Made by a program: the position numbers and the translations under genes. Shown here in pieces: positions 7,515 through 16,200 of a stretch of 19,579 nucleotides of DNA. The DNA is from Desulfurococcales archaeon (GTDB lineage: Archaea; Thermoproteota; Thermoprotei_A; Sulfolobales; Desulfurococcaceae). Positions within the stretch are counted from its first letter, which is position 1, and each line of letters starts with the position of its first letter. The stretch lies in assembly GCA_015522345.1 (NCBI GenBank), contig WAML01000204.1, positions 1 to 19,579 of the forward strand, in the 5' to 3' direction. The notes under the pieces are model-generated. The model saw only the letters and a list, made by a program, of their open reading frames with translations. It made no database searches and had not been told where the DNA came from.

Positions 7515-8852
7515 ATGGCTATTGTAGAAGAACCGCCATTTTACTTGAGGAAGTTTACTCCATACTATTACATATTCTTAGGGATCCCATTAACTATAGC
7601 ATTATTTTCATTCATCTATCTGACACTAGTAATAGTGAATAACCAGCCTACACAAAATGTTTTCGAAAATATGTCATTAGCTATACCTAGTGTTGCTAAA
7701 CTAGTAATTTTCGGGCTAATTTATGTACTCTTATCATCTTATGTATCATATTCTATAGCGCAGAGGGTAAACCAGCATTTACACTATAGTGTAATCGAGA
7801 TATACAATAAAGTTAAGGAAAGTAATAGAGAAGATAAAGAACACGCATATAGACTACTTTACGAACTCAGTTACATAAAGAAGAATACACCATCTCCTCT
7901 AACAGCCCTCTTACTAACATTATTTACTGGAAGTATAGCATTCCCTATATTCCTATGGAGTTATGAAAAATATTTGAGGCTACACTCTTCTCTAGAAGAA
8001 AGAATTGTCTATGGAAGACCCTTTACTCAACGAATTAATGCATCGAATCTACTCCTAGACCTATTCTTTACATTTATAACGGCTGGTCTATGGATTGGCT
8101 TCTGGAGCTATAGATTAACTAGATTATTCAATAACCACTTAGATAGAATACACTATGGAGTATCTCTAGATAAGGCCTTTTCTTTTACAGAACAAGTATT
8201 TAGTGCTAAACCAGGATATACTATTGCTTCATTAATTCTAGTAACTGGAGTCTTTGGATTCCTTTCTACACTAGGGATACCTAGTTATCCATTACCTATA
8301 CTCTCAATAACTGTTTTATTTGCGTATACAGTGTATGTTTTGAAGGATAAGCCGTTTATAGTGCATGTGTTATCTATACTTGCTCTCGAGTACATGGTAC
8401 TAGTGATTCTAGGCTTCATAGGTTTTCTAAACTATGGTTTCTACAATACCTTATTCCAGGCGTTTGAAGAACAAGTAAGTAATTTGCCAAGAGATCCTCT
8501 AGTTCTTACAATAGGTATTTTCCAGAATAATCTAATGGTTACACTAGCTGCTTTCATCCCGTATCTAGGCACACTATATACTGGCTACGCGCTATCTAAT
8601 ACGGGGTTCTTATATGGGTTAATAATAGGTAATTACCAGGTATCGGGAGATATATTTACTCCATTAACTCTATTCCTTTTACCACATACATTTCTAGAGC
8701 TTCTAGCATATGCTATAGCTGCTACTACAGCGCCAAGAATAATTTATAGTTCTCTATCTAAAGATAATATAAAAAGGATTATACTAGCTATAACGATATT
8801 GTTTATGGCTGCATTAATTGAGGCTTTAACTATAGTTATAGCTAGACAGTAG
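7515..8852 (+). CDS. Membrane protein: repeated DUF4234-like segment plus SpoIIM-like domain
   Basis: An integral membrane protein of 445 residues with roughly eight to ten hydrophobic segments. After two N-terminal segments there is an internal repeat: residues 132-167 and 179-215 share LLL.LF...I........WSY...RL...L.RI.YG, and they resemble the small membrane domain DUF4234. A third, weaker copy (SYSIAQRVNQHLHYSV) may lie near residue 75-95. The C-terminal 160 residues look like the SpoIIM family: a loop with GIFQNNLMVTLAAFIPYLGT and a later FLLPHTFLELLAYAIA, matching the usual FxNN and PHGxLEL signatures. SpoIIM-like proteins in archaea are of unknown function and often sit near AAA or RDD-domain genes, which are not seen here. 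ATG at 7515 was chosen because MAIVEEPPF begins there; a TTG at 7464 would add 17 mostly basic residues. The stop TAG is in the same frame as the downstream HAD gene. Confidence 0.75.
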   Translation: MAIVEEPPFYLRKFTPYYYIFLGIPLTIALFSFIYLTLVIVNNQPTQNVFENMSLAIPSVAKLVIFGLIYVLLSSYVSYSIAQRVNQHLHYSVIEIYNKVKESNREDKEHAYRLLYELSYIKKNTPSPLTALLLTLFTGSIAFPIFLWSYEKYLRLHSSLEERIVYGRPFTQRINASNLLLDLFFTFITAGLWIGFWSYRLTRLFNNHLDRIHYGVSLDKAFSFTEQVFSAKPGYTIASLILVTGVFGFLSTLGIPSYPLPILSITVLFAYTVYVLKDKPFIVHVLSILALEYMVLVILGFIGFLNYGFYNTLFQAFEEQVSNLPRDPLVLTIGIFQNNLMVTLAAFIPYLGTLYTGYALSNTGFLYGLIIGNYQVSGDIFTPLTLFLLPHTFLELLAYAIAATTAPRIIYSSLSKDNIKRIILAITILFMAALIEALTIVIARQ

Positions 8853-9560
8853 AGAGGTGATGTAGTCTTTAGGCGTTACCGGTTAATATCCTTTGATGTA
8901 TGGGATACATTACTTAAGATAGATGTCATGCTTGAAGCTATAGGAAGAGGTATATCAAAGATAACTGGTATTGATGAAGAAAGATGTATTGCAATAATAT
9001 ATAGTGTAAGAGACAAGGTTAAACAGATTAGGCGTAGAGGAGAATTAAGTATAGATGAAATAGTGAAACTCAGTAGATCTCTTATAGGCGAACAACTTGG
9101 TGTAGATGATGAAATAGTCTATAGAGGTATAGCTCGTGGAGTAATAGATGTTGATCCAGATGAACTATTGTTTGATGATACAAGGGAAGTACTTAATGAA
9201 TTAAAGAAGAAGCATAAAATTATAGTAATAGGTAATGTAATGATATGGCCTTCTCCATACACAAGGCTATTACTTGAGAAAACAGGTGTAGCAAAATATA
9301 TTGATAAACAATACTATGCTGATGAAATAGGGTATTATAAGCCTATGAAAGAAGCCTTTCTAAAGCCATTGAGAGAACAAGGCGTAGATCCTAGTGAAGC
9401 AGTACATGTAGGTGACTCAACTATAGAGGACTATGAAGGAGCTTACAAAGCTGGTTTAACAGCCATAAAGATAGATAGAAGCGTTGACGGTGTCAAGACA
9501 ATAGATGAACGAAGATATATTGTTGGAGGACTCTCAGATATACTTGAGATTATTAAATGA
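8853..9560 (+). CDS. HAD-superfamily hydrolase; start codon not found
   Basis: The first ATG in frame is at 8928, but the catalytic motif I lies before it: SFDVWDTLLK is encoded at 8889-8918, so a working protein must begin upstream. Between the preceding stop (8850-8852) and that motif the frame reads RGDVVFRRYRLI and has no ATG, GTG or TTG. The other HAD motifs are present: VIGN as a degenerate motif II, lysine in EIGYYKPMKEAF (motif III) and HVGDSTIEDYEGA (motif IV). In motif I the second aspartate is tryptophan, as in several archaeal HAD proteins. GAGGTGATG at 8854-8862 looks like a ribosome site plus start but is one base out of frame, so one missing base would give MVVFRRYRLISFDVW. Possible explanations are a sequencing deletion, a true frameshift or an unusual start. 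It lies 16 bases before threonine synthase. The substrate is unknown. Confidence 0.7.
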   Translation, partial: RGDVVFRRYRLISFDVWDTLLKIDVMLEAIGRGISKITGIDEERCIAIIYSVRDKVKQIRRRGELSIDEIVKLSRSLIGEQLGVDDEIVYRGIARGVIDVDPDELLFDDTREVLNELKKKHKIIVIGNVMIWPSPYTRLLLEKTGVAKYIDKQYYADEIGYYKPMKEAFLKPLREQGVDPSEAVHVGDSTIEDYEGAYKAGLTAIKIDRSVDGVKTIDERRYIVGGLSDILEIIK

Positions 9561-9576
9561 AAAGGGATTTAATGAA

Positions 9577-10671
9577 ATGACTAGATTTCTTTGTAGAAAA
9601 TGTAGGTATACTTCATCTATTGATAAATACTTCTGGAAATGTCCTAAATGCGGGCATCCACTAGATCTAGTCTATGATATTGAATGGACTCCTAAAGGAA
9701 GAGGCGTTCTTAGATATACTTCTCTACTTCCTATAAAGCCTTTGAAAACTCTTGGTGAAGGAAATACACCTACCGTAGGAGAAGAATTCAATAGTGTGAA
9801 AATTTATTTCAAACTAGAATATTTGAATCCTAGCGGTAGCTTCAAGGATAGAGGTACAGTAATAGCGTTATCTTATGCTCGACAACTGGGGTATAATAGA
9901 GTATTGGAGGACACTAGCGGAAATACTGGAGTATCTATAGCATTATATGCTGTAGCCTATGGATTGAAGGCAACTATAGTAATGCCATCTTATGCACCAG
10001 AGGGGAAGAAGAAACTCATTAGATTATTTAATGGAGAAATTATAGAGACGCCTACTCGCAGTGATGCTGCTAAGAAAGTTATTGAAATACTAAAGGAAAA
10101 ACCAAGTTACTTCTACGTAGCTCATACATGGAGTCCATTCTACGTAGAAGGCTATAAGACAATAGCCTATGAACTATACGAAGATGATATATACGTTGAT
10201 GCAGTAATTGCCCCTATTGGGAGCGGTGGATTATTCATAGGATTATATAGAGGATTTAAAGACTTAATGGAGCTAGGGCTTATAAAAGATATTCCATTAA
10301 TGGTGGGAGTCCAAGGTGTTTCGGTAGCCCCAGTCTATAGTGCTGTAACTGGCAAGAGTGTTTCAGGAGACTCTAGTCTAGCAGATGGAGTTATGGTTGC
10401 TAATCCTCCTCGTTTAAATGAAATAGTATCTATTATAAGAGAAAATGGCTGTATCACTGTAGTTGATAATGTGGATATAGTAGAAGCTCTTAAATGGCTT
10501 TTATCTAAGGGATACATTGTCGAGCCAACGAGTGCAATAGCTTTAGCTGGTTTATGGAAACTACTTAATTCAAAAGAATGTAGTATTGGTGGAAAAGTAT
10601 TAATTCCATTAACGGGCAGCGGATTGAAGATGTTTAATGAAATATACAACGCTATTCTTATAAGGAGTTGA
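9577..10671 (+). CDS. thrC: Threonine synthase
   Basis: A pyridoxal-phosphate enzyme that converts O-phosphohomoserine to threonine in the cytoplasm. The N-terminus carries a zinc-ribbon-like segment with C6, C9, C22 and C25 (CRKC...CPKC), common in archaeal threonine synthases. The cofactor lysine is K90 in NPSGSFKDRG, the substrate loop is DTSGNTGVS, and the phosphate-binding glycine turn is APIGSGGLF; PLTGSGLK near the end completes the fold-type II pattern. The length from ATG 9577 is 364 residues, which is normal. A longer frame from 9505 would overlap the HAD gene by 56 bases and add 24 unconserved residues, while GGGA nine bases before 9577 supports the shorter form. The zinc ribbon and TLGEGNTP motif favour threonine synthase over threonine dehydratase. 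The stop codon overlaps the first feo operator. Confidence 0.88.
   Translation: MTRFLCRKCRYTSSIDKYFWKCPKCGHPLDLVYDIEWTPKGRGVLRYTSLLPIKPLKTLGEGNTPTVGEEFNSVKIYFKLEYLNPSGSFKDRGTVIALSYARQLGYNRVLEDTSGNTGVSIALYAVAYGLKATIVMPSYAPEGKKKLIRLFNGEIIETPTRSDAAKKVIEILKEKPSYFYVAHTWSPFYVEGYKTIAYELYEDDIYVDAVIAPIGSGGLFIGLYRGFKDLMELGLIKDIPLMVGVQGVSVAPVYSAVTGKSVSGDSSLADGVMVANPPRLNEIVSIIRENGCITVVDNVDIVEALKWLLSKGYIVEPTSAIALAGLWKLLNSKECSIGGKVLIPLTGSGLKMFNEIYNAILIRS
10657..10664 (+). promoter_or_regulatory. TATA box for feoA
   Basis: CTTATAAG at the very end of thrC is placed to begin transcription near 10688, inside or just after the operator at 10668-10683 and about 30 bases before the feoA ATG. This suggests feoA has its own promoter even though the gap to thrC is only 47 bases. 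Confidence 0.45.
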
Positions 10672-10683
10672 GACGTATCTAAA
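10668..10683. promoter_or_regulatory. Putative metal-repressor operator, copy A (feoA)
   Basis: TTGAGACGTATCTAAA differs at one base from the copy before feoB, and the two share 17 identical bases (10671-10687 and 11041-11057). It lies directly downstream of the feoA TATA box, where a bound repressor would block transcription. Confidence 0.5.
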
Positions 10684-10718
10684 TTTCTGAAGAATAGAAT
10701 AGTATGGGGTAGTATAGT

Positions 10719-10958
10719 ATGTCGATGGCGACTCCTGTTAGTTTAGAGGAATTACCTAGTGGAGCTAAAGGACGTATAGTAAGTGTTCATGCTCCAGGTA
10801 GATGGTCGCAGAGGCTTCTTCAAATGGGTTTTGTACCAGGGAATATTGTAGAAGTTTTAATAAATACTGGTATAGGGCCTATTGTTGTTAGAGTAATGGG
10901 TGCTACAGTATCTCTTGGAAGAGGTATTGCTAGGAGAATCTATGTTACTCCATTATAG
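10719..10958 (+). CDS. feoA: FeoA, ferrous iron transport protein A
   Basis: A 79-residue cytoplasmic SH3-like protein that assists FeoB in Fe2+ uptake. Family marks are the N-terminal LEELPSGAKGRIVSV, the conserved RLLQMGFVPGNIVEV in the middle, and GIGPIVVRVMGATVSLGRGIARRI at the end, cut into strands typical of the FeoA fold. The length is normal for a stand-alone FeoA. ATG 10719 has GGGGT eight bases upstream, a good ribosome-binding site; ATG at 10725 is a possible alternative two codons later. It precedes feoB by 100 to 157 bases, with its own promoter and operator, so feoA and feoB seem to be co-regulated but separately initiated. Confidence 0.93.
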   Translation: MSMATPVSLEELPSGAKGRIVSVHAPGRWSQRLLQMGFVPGNIVEVLINTGIGPIVVRVMGATVSLGRGIARRIYVTPL

Positions 10959-11021
10959 TTTCCATCTCTATTCAATGAAATAGTTTTATAGCGTTCTTTA
11001 CAGTTTACATGAGTTATAACT

Positions 11022-11031
11022 AGATATATTT
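11022..11031 (+). promoter_or_regulatory. TATA box for feoB
   Basis: AGATATATTT lies 7 bases before the operator at 11038 and predicts transcription from near 11052. The arrangement TATA box followed closely by the operator is the same as at feoA. Confidence 0.4.
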
Positions 11032-11037
11032 ATTAGG

Positions 11038-11053
11038 TTTAGACGTATCTAAA
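11038..11053. promoter_or_regulatory. Putative metal-repressor operator, copy B (feoB)
   Basis: TTTAGACGTATCTAAA has perfect six-base inverted arms (TTTAGA and TCTAAA) around CGTA. It covers the predicted feoB transcription start. The size and symmetry fit a dimeric DtxR/MntR-type metal repressor, but the regulator itself is not in the window. Confidence 0.55.
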
Positions 11054-11072
11054 TTTCCATGAATAATCTTGG

Positions 11073-11088
11073 TTTAGATACGCCTAAC
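11073..11088. promoter_or_regulatory. Putative metal-repressor operator, copy C (inverted)
   Basis: TTTAGATACGCCTAAC matches the reverse complement of copy B at 14 of 16 positions. It begins 35 bases after the start of copy B and lies in the predicted leader of feoB when the ATG at 11116 is used. Confidence 0.4.
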
Positions 11089-11102
11089 TACTACAGTAGT
11101 CA

Positions 11103-11108
11103 GGGGTG
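11103..11108 (+). promoter_or_regulatory. Ribosome-binding site that sets the feoB start
   Basis: GGGGTG lies seven bases before ATG 11116. It favours this start over the upstream ATG at 11059, which has no such motif and would put 19 unconserved residues before the GTPase domain. Confidence 0.5.
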
Positions 11109-11115
11109 TCAGTGT

Positions 11116-13227
11116 ATGGGCAAGGAATTAGAAGAGATAACTATTGCAGTAATGGGCCAACCTAATGTTGGTAAATCAACATTATTTAATGTATTAACAG
11201 GGAGGAATGTACATGTAGCTAATTGGCCTGGAGTTACAGTTGAGAGGCATGAAGGCTGGAGAATTCATCGTAGCTACAAGCTTATCTTTGTAGACCTGCC
11301 TGGAATTTATGGTTTATCTGCATCAACTCTTGAAGAAGTAATAGCTAGAAATTACTTACTAAGTGGTGAACCTGATGTAGTACTTGTTCTCGTAGATAGT
11401 ACTATTCCCGAGAGAACATTGTATCTAGCTCTACAAGTACTTGAAGTATTTCCTAAGACTATAATAGTTTTCACAAAATCTGATCTCGCGCATGTTTATG
11501 GAGTACACATTAATCCACAGGCTTTCTCCCATAAACTAGGAGTTCCAGTAGTCATGGTTTCAGTAGCTAAAGGAATAGGAATTAAAGAACTCTTAGATAA
11601 AATAATTGATGTTTATCATGGGAAAAATGTTAGAAAACAACCATTAAGAATAGATTATGGAGAACTAGAACCATACATCGAGAGTATTGAGAAACTAGTT
11701 AGAGCAACTAGTCTAGCTAGAGACTATCCTCCTAGATGGCTTGCTATAAGATTGCTTGAAGGAGATCAAGACCTTATAGCTAGGCTTAAGAAACGTGGAG
11801 AAGGAGATATTGTAAAAGATATCATGGCTATTAGAGAAGAAGTTATAAAAATATTTAAACGAGCGCCTGAGGAAATACTTGCACAAAAGAGGTTCGCCTA
11901 TCTTGAATCAATAGTTAAATCTGGAGTGGTTAAGTCACGTGTATATACTGGAGAACACAAGTTCTTAGATAAACTGTTCTTTAAACCAGTGATAGGTCCT
12001 CTAGCATCTATACTATTGTTGATCGGTATATTTATACTAGTATTTACATTAAATACTGGATTCCCTCTAAACGTAGTCTTTAGCTCAGTAGGTTTAGAGA
12101 ATATTGCTTCAGCGCTAGAAGAGTATAGCTTGGGCTCTCTAATGGAGAAAGCTATAGAGTATCTCGCTGATTTTATATCAAATATCTTGTCTGGGCAATC
12201 AGATATTCTACAGGCTATAGTAGTTGACGGCATAATTAGTGGTGTAGGAGCTGTACTGGTCTTCCTACCACTAATACTATTAGTAGCATTATTCCTTGCA
12301 ATACTAGAAGACTCTGGACTAGCACCTCGTATAGCTGTTAGTCTACACCCTTATTTACAGAAAATAGGTGTATCAGGACATGCAGTTTTTCCTATGACAC
12401 TTAGCCTAGGATGTAATGTCCCTGCAATAGTAGCTACTAGAGCTACACCAAGCTTCCGTGAAAGACTAAGACTTATCATGACCGTACCTTTCATACCTTG
12501 TCAAGCAAGACTTGTAGTAATACTTGCTTTTGCATCAGCTATTAAGGGATTAGGGGGAGTTGCGGTAATTGTTCTAGCATATATCGGCGCGTTTCTTGTA
12601 TTCTCTCTAATAAATAAGATATTGCTTGAAGTTGATGAAAGAAAACATATAGCAGAAGAACCAGAGCTACTTCTAGAACTTCCTCCTATACATAAGCCTT
12701 TGGCTAAAGTAGTTTGGTGGCATACATGGGATGCTGTAAAACACTTCTTGAAGAAAGCTGGTACAATAATATTCCTAGTATCAATAGTATCGTGGCTAAT
12801 GTTAAACTATGATATTAGCTTGAATCCTGTAGAAGATCCTGGAGAAAGTATTGGAGCTGCTATAGCATCTTTCTTTGCACCACTACTCTATCCACTAGGA
12901 TTAAATTATGAACAAGCGTGGATGATGGCGTTTGCGTTCATGATAGGATTTCTAGCTAAAGAAGCCGTAGTTGGTACATTATCTATTCTAACTGGAGAAG
13001 ATAATATGAGTATAGCGCTTAAAGAGATAATGAGTTTAAGCGATCCACAAATAGCGGCACTTACAATGTTCTCAGTACTCTACGTTCCATGTCTAGCAAC
13101 ATTAGCAGTAATATACTTAGAGACCAGGAGTATGAAGATAACAATAACCGTAGTAGCTCTAATGATAATTGTAGCGTATAGTGTTTCATTATTAACGTAC
13201 GGATTAGCTATGTTATTAGGAGTATAG
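11116..13227 (+). CDS. feoB: FeoB, GTP-dependent ferrous iron transporter
   Basis: The main Fe2+ importer of the cytoplasmic membrane, 703 residues from ATG 11116. The N-terminal G domain shows G1 GQPNVGKST at residues 14-22, G2 in WPGVTVER, G3 DLPGIYGLS and G4 as TKSD, followed by a helical insertion up to about residue 290. The membrane part has the two gate motifs, SLGCNVPAI with a conserved cysteine and PFIPCQARLVV, and a late YVPCLATLAV. G4 normally begins with asparagine (NxxD); here it is threonine, a tolerated variant in some GTPases. An ATG at 11059 would extend the protein by 19 residues but would place operator copy C inside the gene, and the ribosome-binding site supports 11116. 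feoA lies just upstream with matching operators, so both are probably repressed when iron is plentiful. It converges with ileS 44 bases later, and a T-run at 13237-13241 may end the transcript. Confidence 0.93.
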   Translation: MGKELEEITIAVMGQPNVGKSTLFNVLTGRNVHVANWPGVTVERHEGWRIHRSYKLIFVDLPGIYGLSASTLEEVIARNYLLSGEPDVVLVLVDSTIPERTLYLALQVLEVFPKTIIVFTKSDLAHVYGVHINPQAFSHKLGVPVVMVSVAKGIGIKELLDKIIDVYHGKNVRKQPLRIDYGELEPYIESIEKLVRATSLARDYPPRWLAIRLLEGDQDLIARLKKRGEGDIVKDIMAIREEVIKIFKRAPEEILAQKRFAYLESIVKSGVVKSRVYTGEHKFLDKLFFKPVIGPLASILLLIGIFILVFTLNTGFPLNVVFSSVGLENIASALEEYSLGSLMEKAIEYLADFISNILSGQSDILQAIVVDGIISGVGAVLVFLPLILLVALFLAILEDSGLAPRIAVSLHPYLQKIGVSGHAVFPMTLSLGCNVPAIVATRATPSFRERLRLIMTVPFIPCQARLVVILAFASAIKGLGGVAVIVLAYIGAFLVFSLINKILLEVDERKHIAEEPELLLELPPIHKPLAKVVWWHTWDAVKHFLKKAGTIIFLVSIVSWLMLNYDISLNPVEDPGESIGAAIASFFAPLLYPLGLNYEQAWMMAFAFMIGFLAKEAVVGTLSILTGEDNMSIALKEIMSLSDPQIAALTMFSVLYVPCLATLAVIYLETRSMKITITVVALMIIVAYSVSLLTYGLAMLLGV

Positions 13228-13236
13228 AGAAAGGAG

Positions 13237-13241
13237 TTTTT
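13237..13241 (+). terminator. T-run after feoB
   Basis: Five consecutive T, ten bases after the feoB stop and before the convergent end of ileS. Archaeal RNA polymerase often terminates at such runs without a hairpin. The run is short, so support is weak. Confidence 0.25.
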
Positions 13242-13271
13242 ATTAAAAGAACAAACAATATATTAATAGAA

Positions 13272-16200
13272 CTAGATCTTCTCTACAACTATCACGTACG
13301 TTTCTCCATTTATATCCCACTCTCTGCGATATCCTTTAACTTTCTCTAAAGACACTGGATCATCTGTGATAACTAGTTCTTCTGCTCTTGTCTCTTCAGC
13401 TATGTATTCCTTCCTAGACTCTATTAGCTCCTTATATTCTGGAGGCGATGCTATGTATGCCTTTATTTTAGCATCTAACGGTAGATCTAGTTCTTTTCTC
13501 ATAACCTGTATTCTCCTAATAATGTCTCTAGCTAGGCCATCAGCTATTTCTTCTCTAGATAAACGAGTATCTATTACTACACTACCCCATTTTGTCTCTG
13601 AAGCTATATAGCCTGTAACATATACTGGCAGTATCTTAACATGGTCTTTTGTAATAACGATTTTTTCTCCACTAACTACTGCTATATGTTCTCCTTTCTC
13701 TATAATGTCTTTAGCCACACGATCTTCGTTGGACTTTATGTATTCTATTACAGTTTTTGTAAATTTCTTATATAATGGCCCAAGTTTGCTGTATATTGGC
13801 TCTACTCTGTATTTTATCAATTCACTTATTTCTTCAACTGTTTTTACAGATACTTTCTTAGAATTAGCTATAAGAGCTATTGTTTCACTATAGTTATCCA
13901 CTATAGTTCTTACTCTAGGATCGCTCGTGTATACTATTACTTCTCTAATTGGCTGCCTAAGCTTTATACCAGCTTTCATACGAGCAGCAGCTGAAGCTTC
14001 GTAGATCTCTTTAATTACGTTCATTGCCTCTTCTACATCTTTATCTATATATTCCTCAATAGGTTTAGGCCACTTCATTAAATGTATTGATACGGGGGAT
14101 CCTGGTTCAGCGGATCTTATGAATTCCTGGTATATTTTCTCAGTAAAGAATGGTATAAATGGAGCTGCTAGTACAAGCCATGTTTTTAAGACATAATATA
14201 GCGTAGTATAAGCTGCTAGTTTATCAGGAGTATTCTCTTCAACCCATACCCTAGGTCTTATGAGCCTTATATACCATCTACTTACATCTTCTACTATAAA
14301 CTTCCTTAGTTCACGAGCTGCTTCGTGGACAAGATACTTGTCTAGTGCTTCAGTAACTTTCTTAACCAATGTATTTATTCTAGACAATATCCATTTATCT
14401 TCGAATCTAAGATACTCTTTATAATCTTTTAGTCTATACTTATTTGGGTCAAAGGAGTCTAAGTTCATATATGATGATGCAAATACGTAGACGTTCCATG
14501 CAATAGCTAGATCTCTTTTTACCTCTTCTATAAACTTCCAAGAGAATCTAAGGTCTTCCCATATAGTGTTTTGTAGAACCCATAGTCTTAGAGGATCTCT
14601 GCCAGCTCTAGCAATAGCTTCATCTGTTCCAACGTAGTTGCCTAGACTCTTATGCATTTCTCTACCATGCTCGTCTAAAGCAAATCCATGAACTAAAACA
14701 GTCCTATACGGTGCTTTATTAAATCCTATAACACCTGATCTGAGTAAGCTGAAGAACCATCCACGTATTTGATCGTGTCCCTCAGTTATAAAGTCTATAA
14801 CTATTTCGTCTCGACTAAGTCTCTCAGGATGTCCTCTTGCAGCATAGAATGCTATACCACTATCAAACCATACATCAATTACATCGGGTACACGCTTCAT
14901 TTCTCTACCACACACAGGGCATTTGAACACTATTTTATCTACCCATGGCTTATGGAGTTCCCTGGGTTCTACGCCACTTAATTTCTTAAGTTCTTCTTTA
15001 CTGCCAACAACTACTCTGTGGCCATTAGGACATATCCATATAGGTAGTGGTGTTCCCCAGTACCTTTGTCTACTCAATACCCAGTCCTGTAGATTGTCTA
15101 GTATGTGTCGAAGTCTATCTAAAGCCCATTTAGGTATCCAATTAACTTTCTCTGCTTCTTCAATAAGTTGTTTCTTTAACTTTGTTACACGTAGTATCCA
15201 TTGTTTAGTAGCCCTTAGTATAACTGGTGTTTTACATCTCCAGCATATAGGGTATCTATGAACTATCGTACCAGCATACACTAGTGCTCCAAGTCTCCTC
15301 AAATCATCTATAATCTCTTCATTAGCTTCCCTAACGTGTTTACCAGCATACTTACCTACTTCACTAGTAAATCTACCTTCATCGTCTACAGGAGAAACTA
15401 TTTCCTCAATACCTATTTTCTTAGCTACACTAAAGTCTTCAAAACCATGTCCAGGAGCAGAGTGTACAAAACCAGTACCCTCATATAGTGTTACGAATTC
15501 TGGAGCCATTACGACTCTATGGTATTTAGCCACTTTCTTCTGTAGTTCAAGAATTTCTTCCAATGGATTTATATATTCTAAACCCTCTAATTCACTACCT
15601 TTAAATTCCTCAATTACTTCATAGTCTTCTATACCAGCTTCTTTCATTACCTCTTTTAGCCTAGCTTTAGCTAGTATGTATACTTCATCGCCTACCTTCA
15701 CTCTAACATATACAGCATCTGGATGAGCCATTACAAACATATTTGAAGGTAAAGTCCATGGAGTAGTAGTCCATATTAATAAATACTCTTTATCCCTACC
15801 TTTTACAGGGAATTTAACATATATGCTTGGATCTTCAAGCTCTTTATACTCTATCTCGTATTCAGCTAGAGTTGTAGAACAGCGAGGACACCAGTAGACT
15901 ACACGATACTCGTTATCCAATAGACCTTTTTCATCAGCCTTCTTTATAAGCCACCAACCAGCTTCTATATATTCGTCTCGAAGAGTTAAGTAGGGGTTAT
16001 CCCAGTCCATGAATACACCTAGTTCTTTAAACCACTTGGTCATAGAAGATATATTATTTAAAGCAAACCTCTTACACTCGTTAATGAAGTTCTCTACACC
16101 TATTCTTTCTTCAATCTCCTTCTTTACTCTAACACCAAGTTTCTGCTCTACTTTAACCTCTATAGGTAGTCCATGGCAATCATAGCCCGGCTTATCATAG

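Noticed and set aside
9505..9576. N-terminal extension of threonine synthase from ATG 9505
   Set aside because: It overlaps the HAD gene by 56 bases, adds residues outside the conserved zinc-ribbon start, and a ribosome site favours 9577.
14923..15261. 112-codon plus-strand open frame inside ileS
   Set aside because: It lies antisense to conserved IleRS zinc and editing-domain sequence, with no ribosome site or family resemblance.
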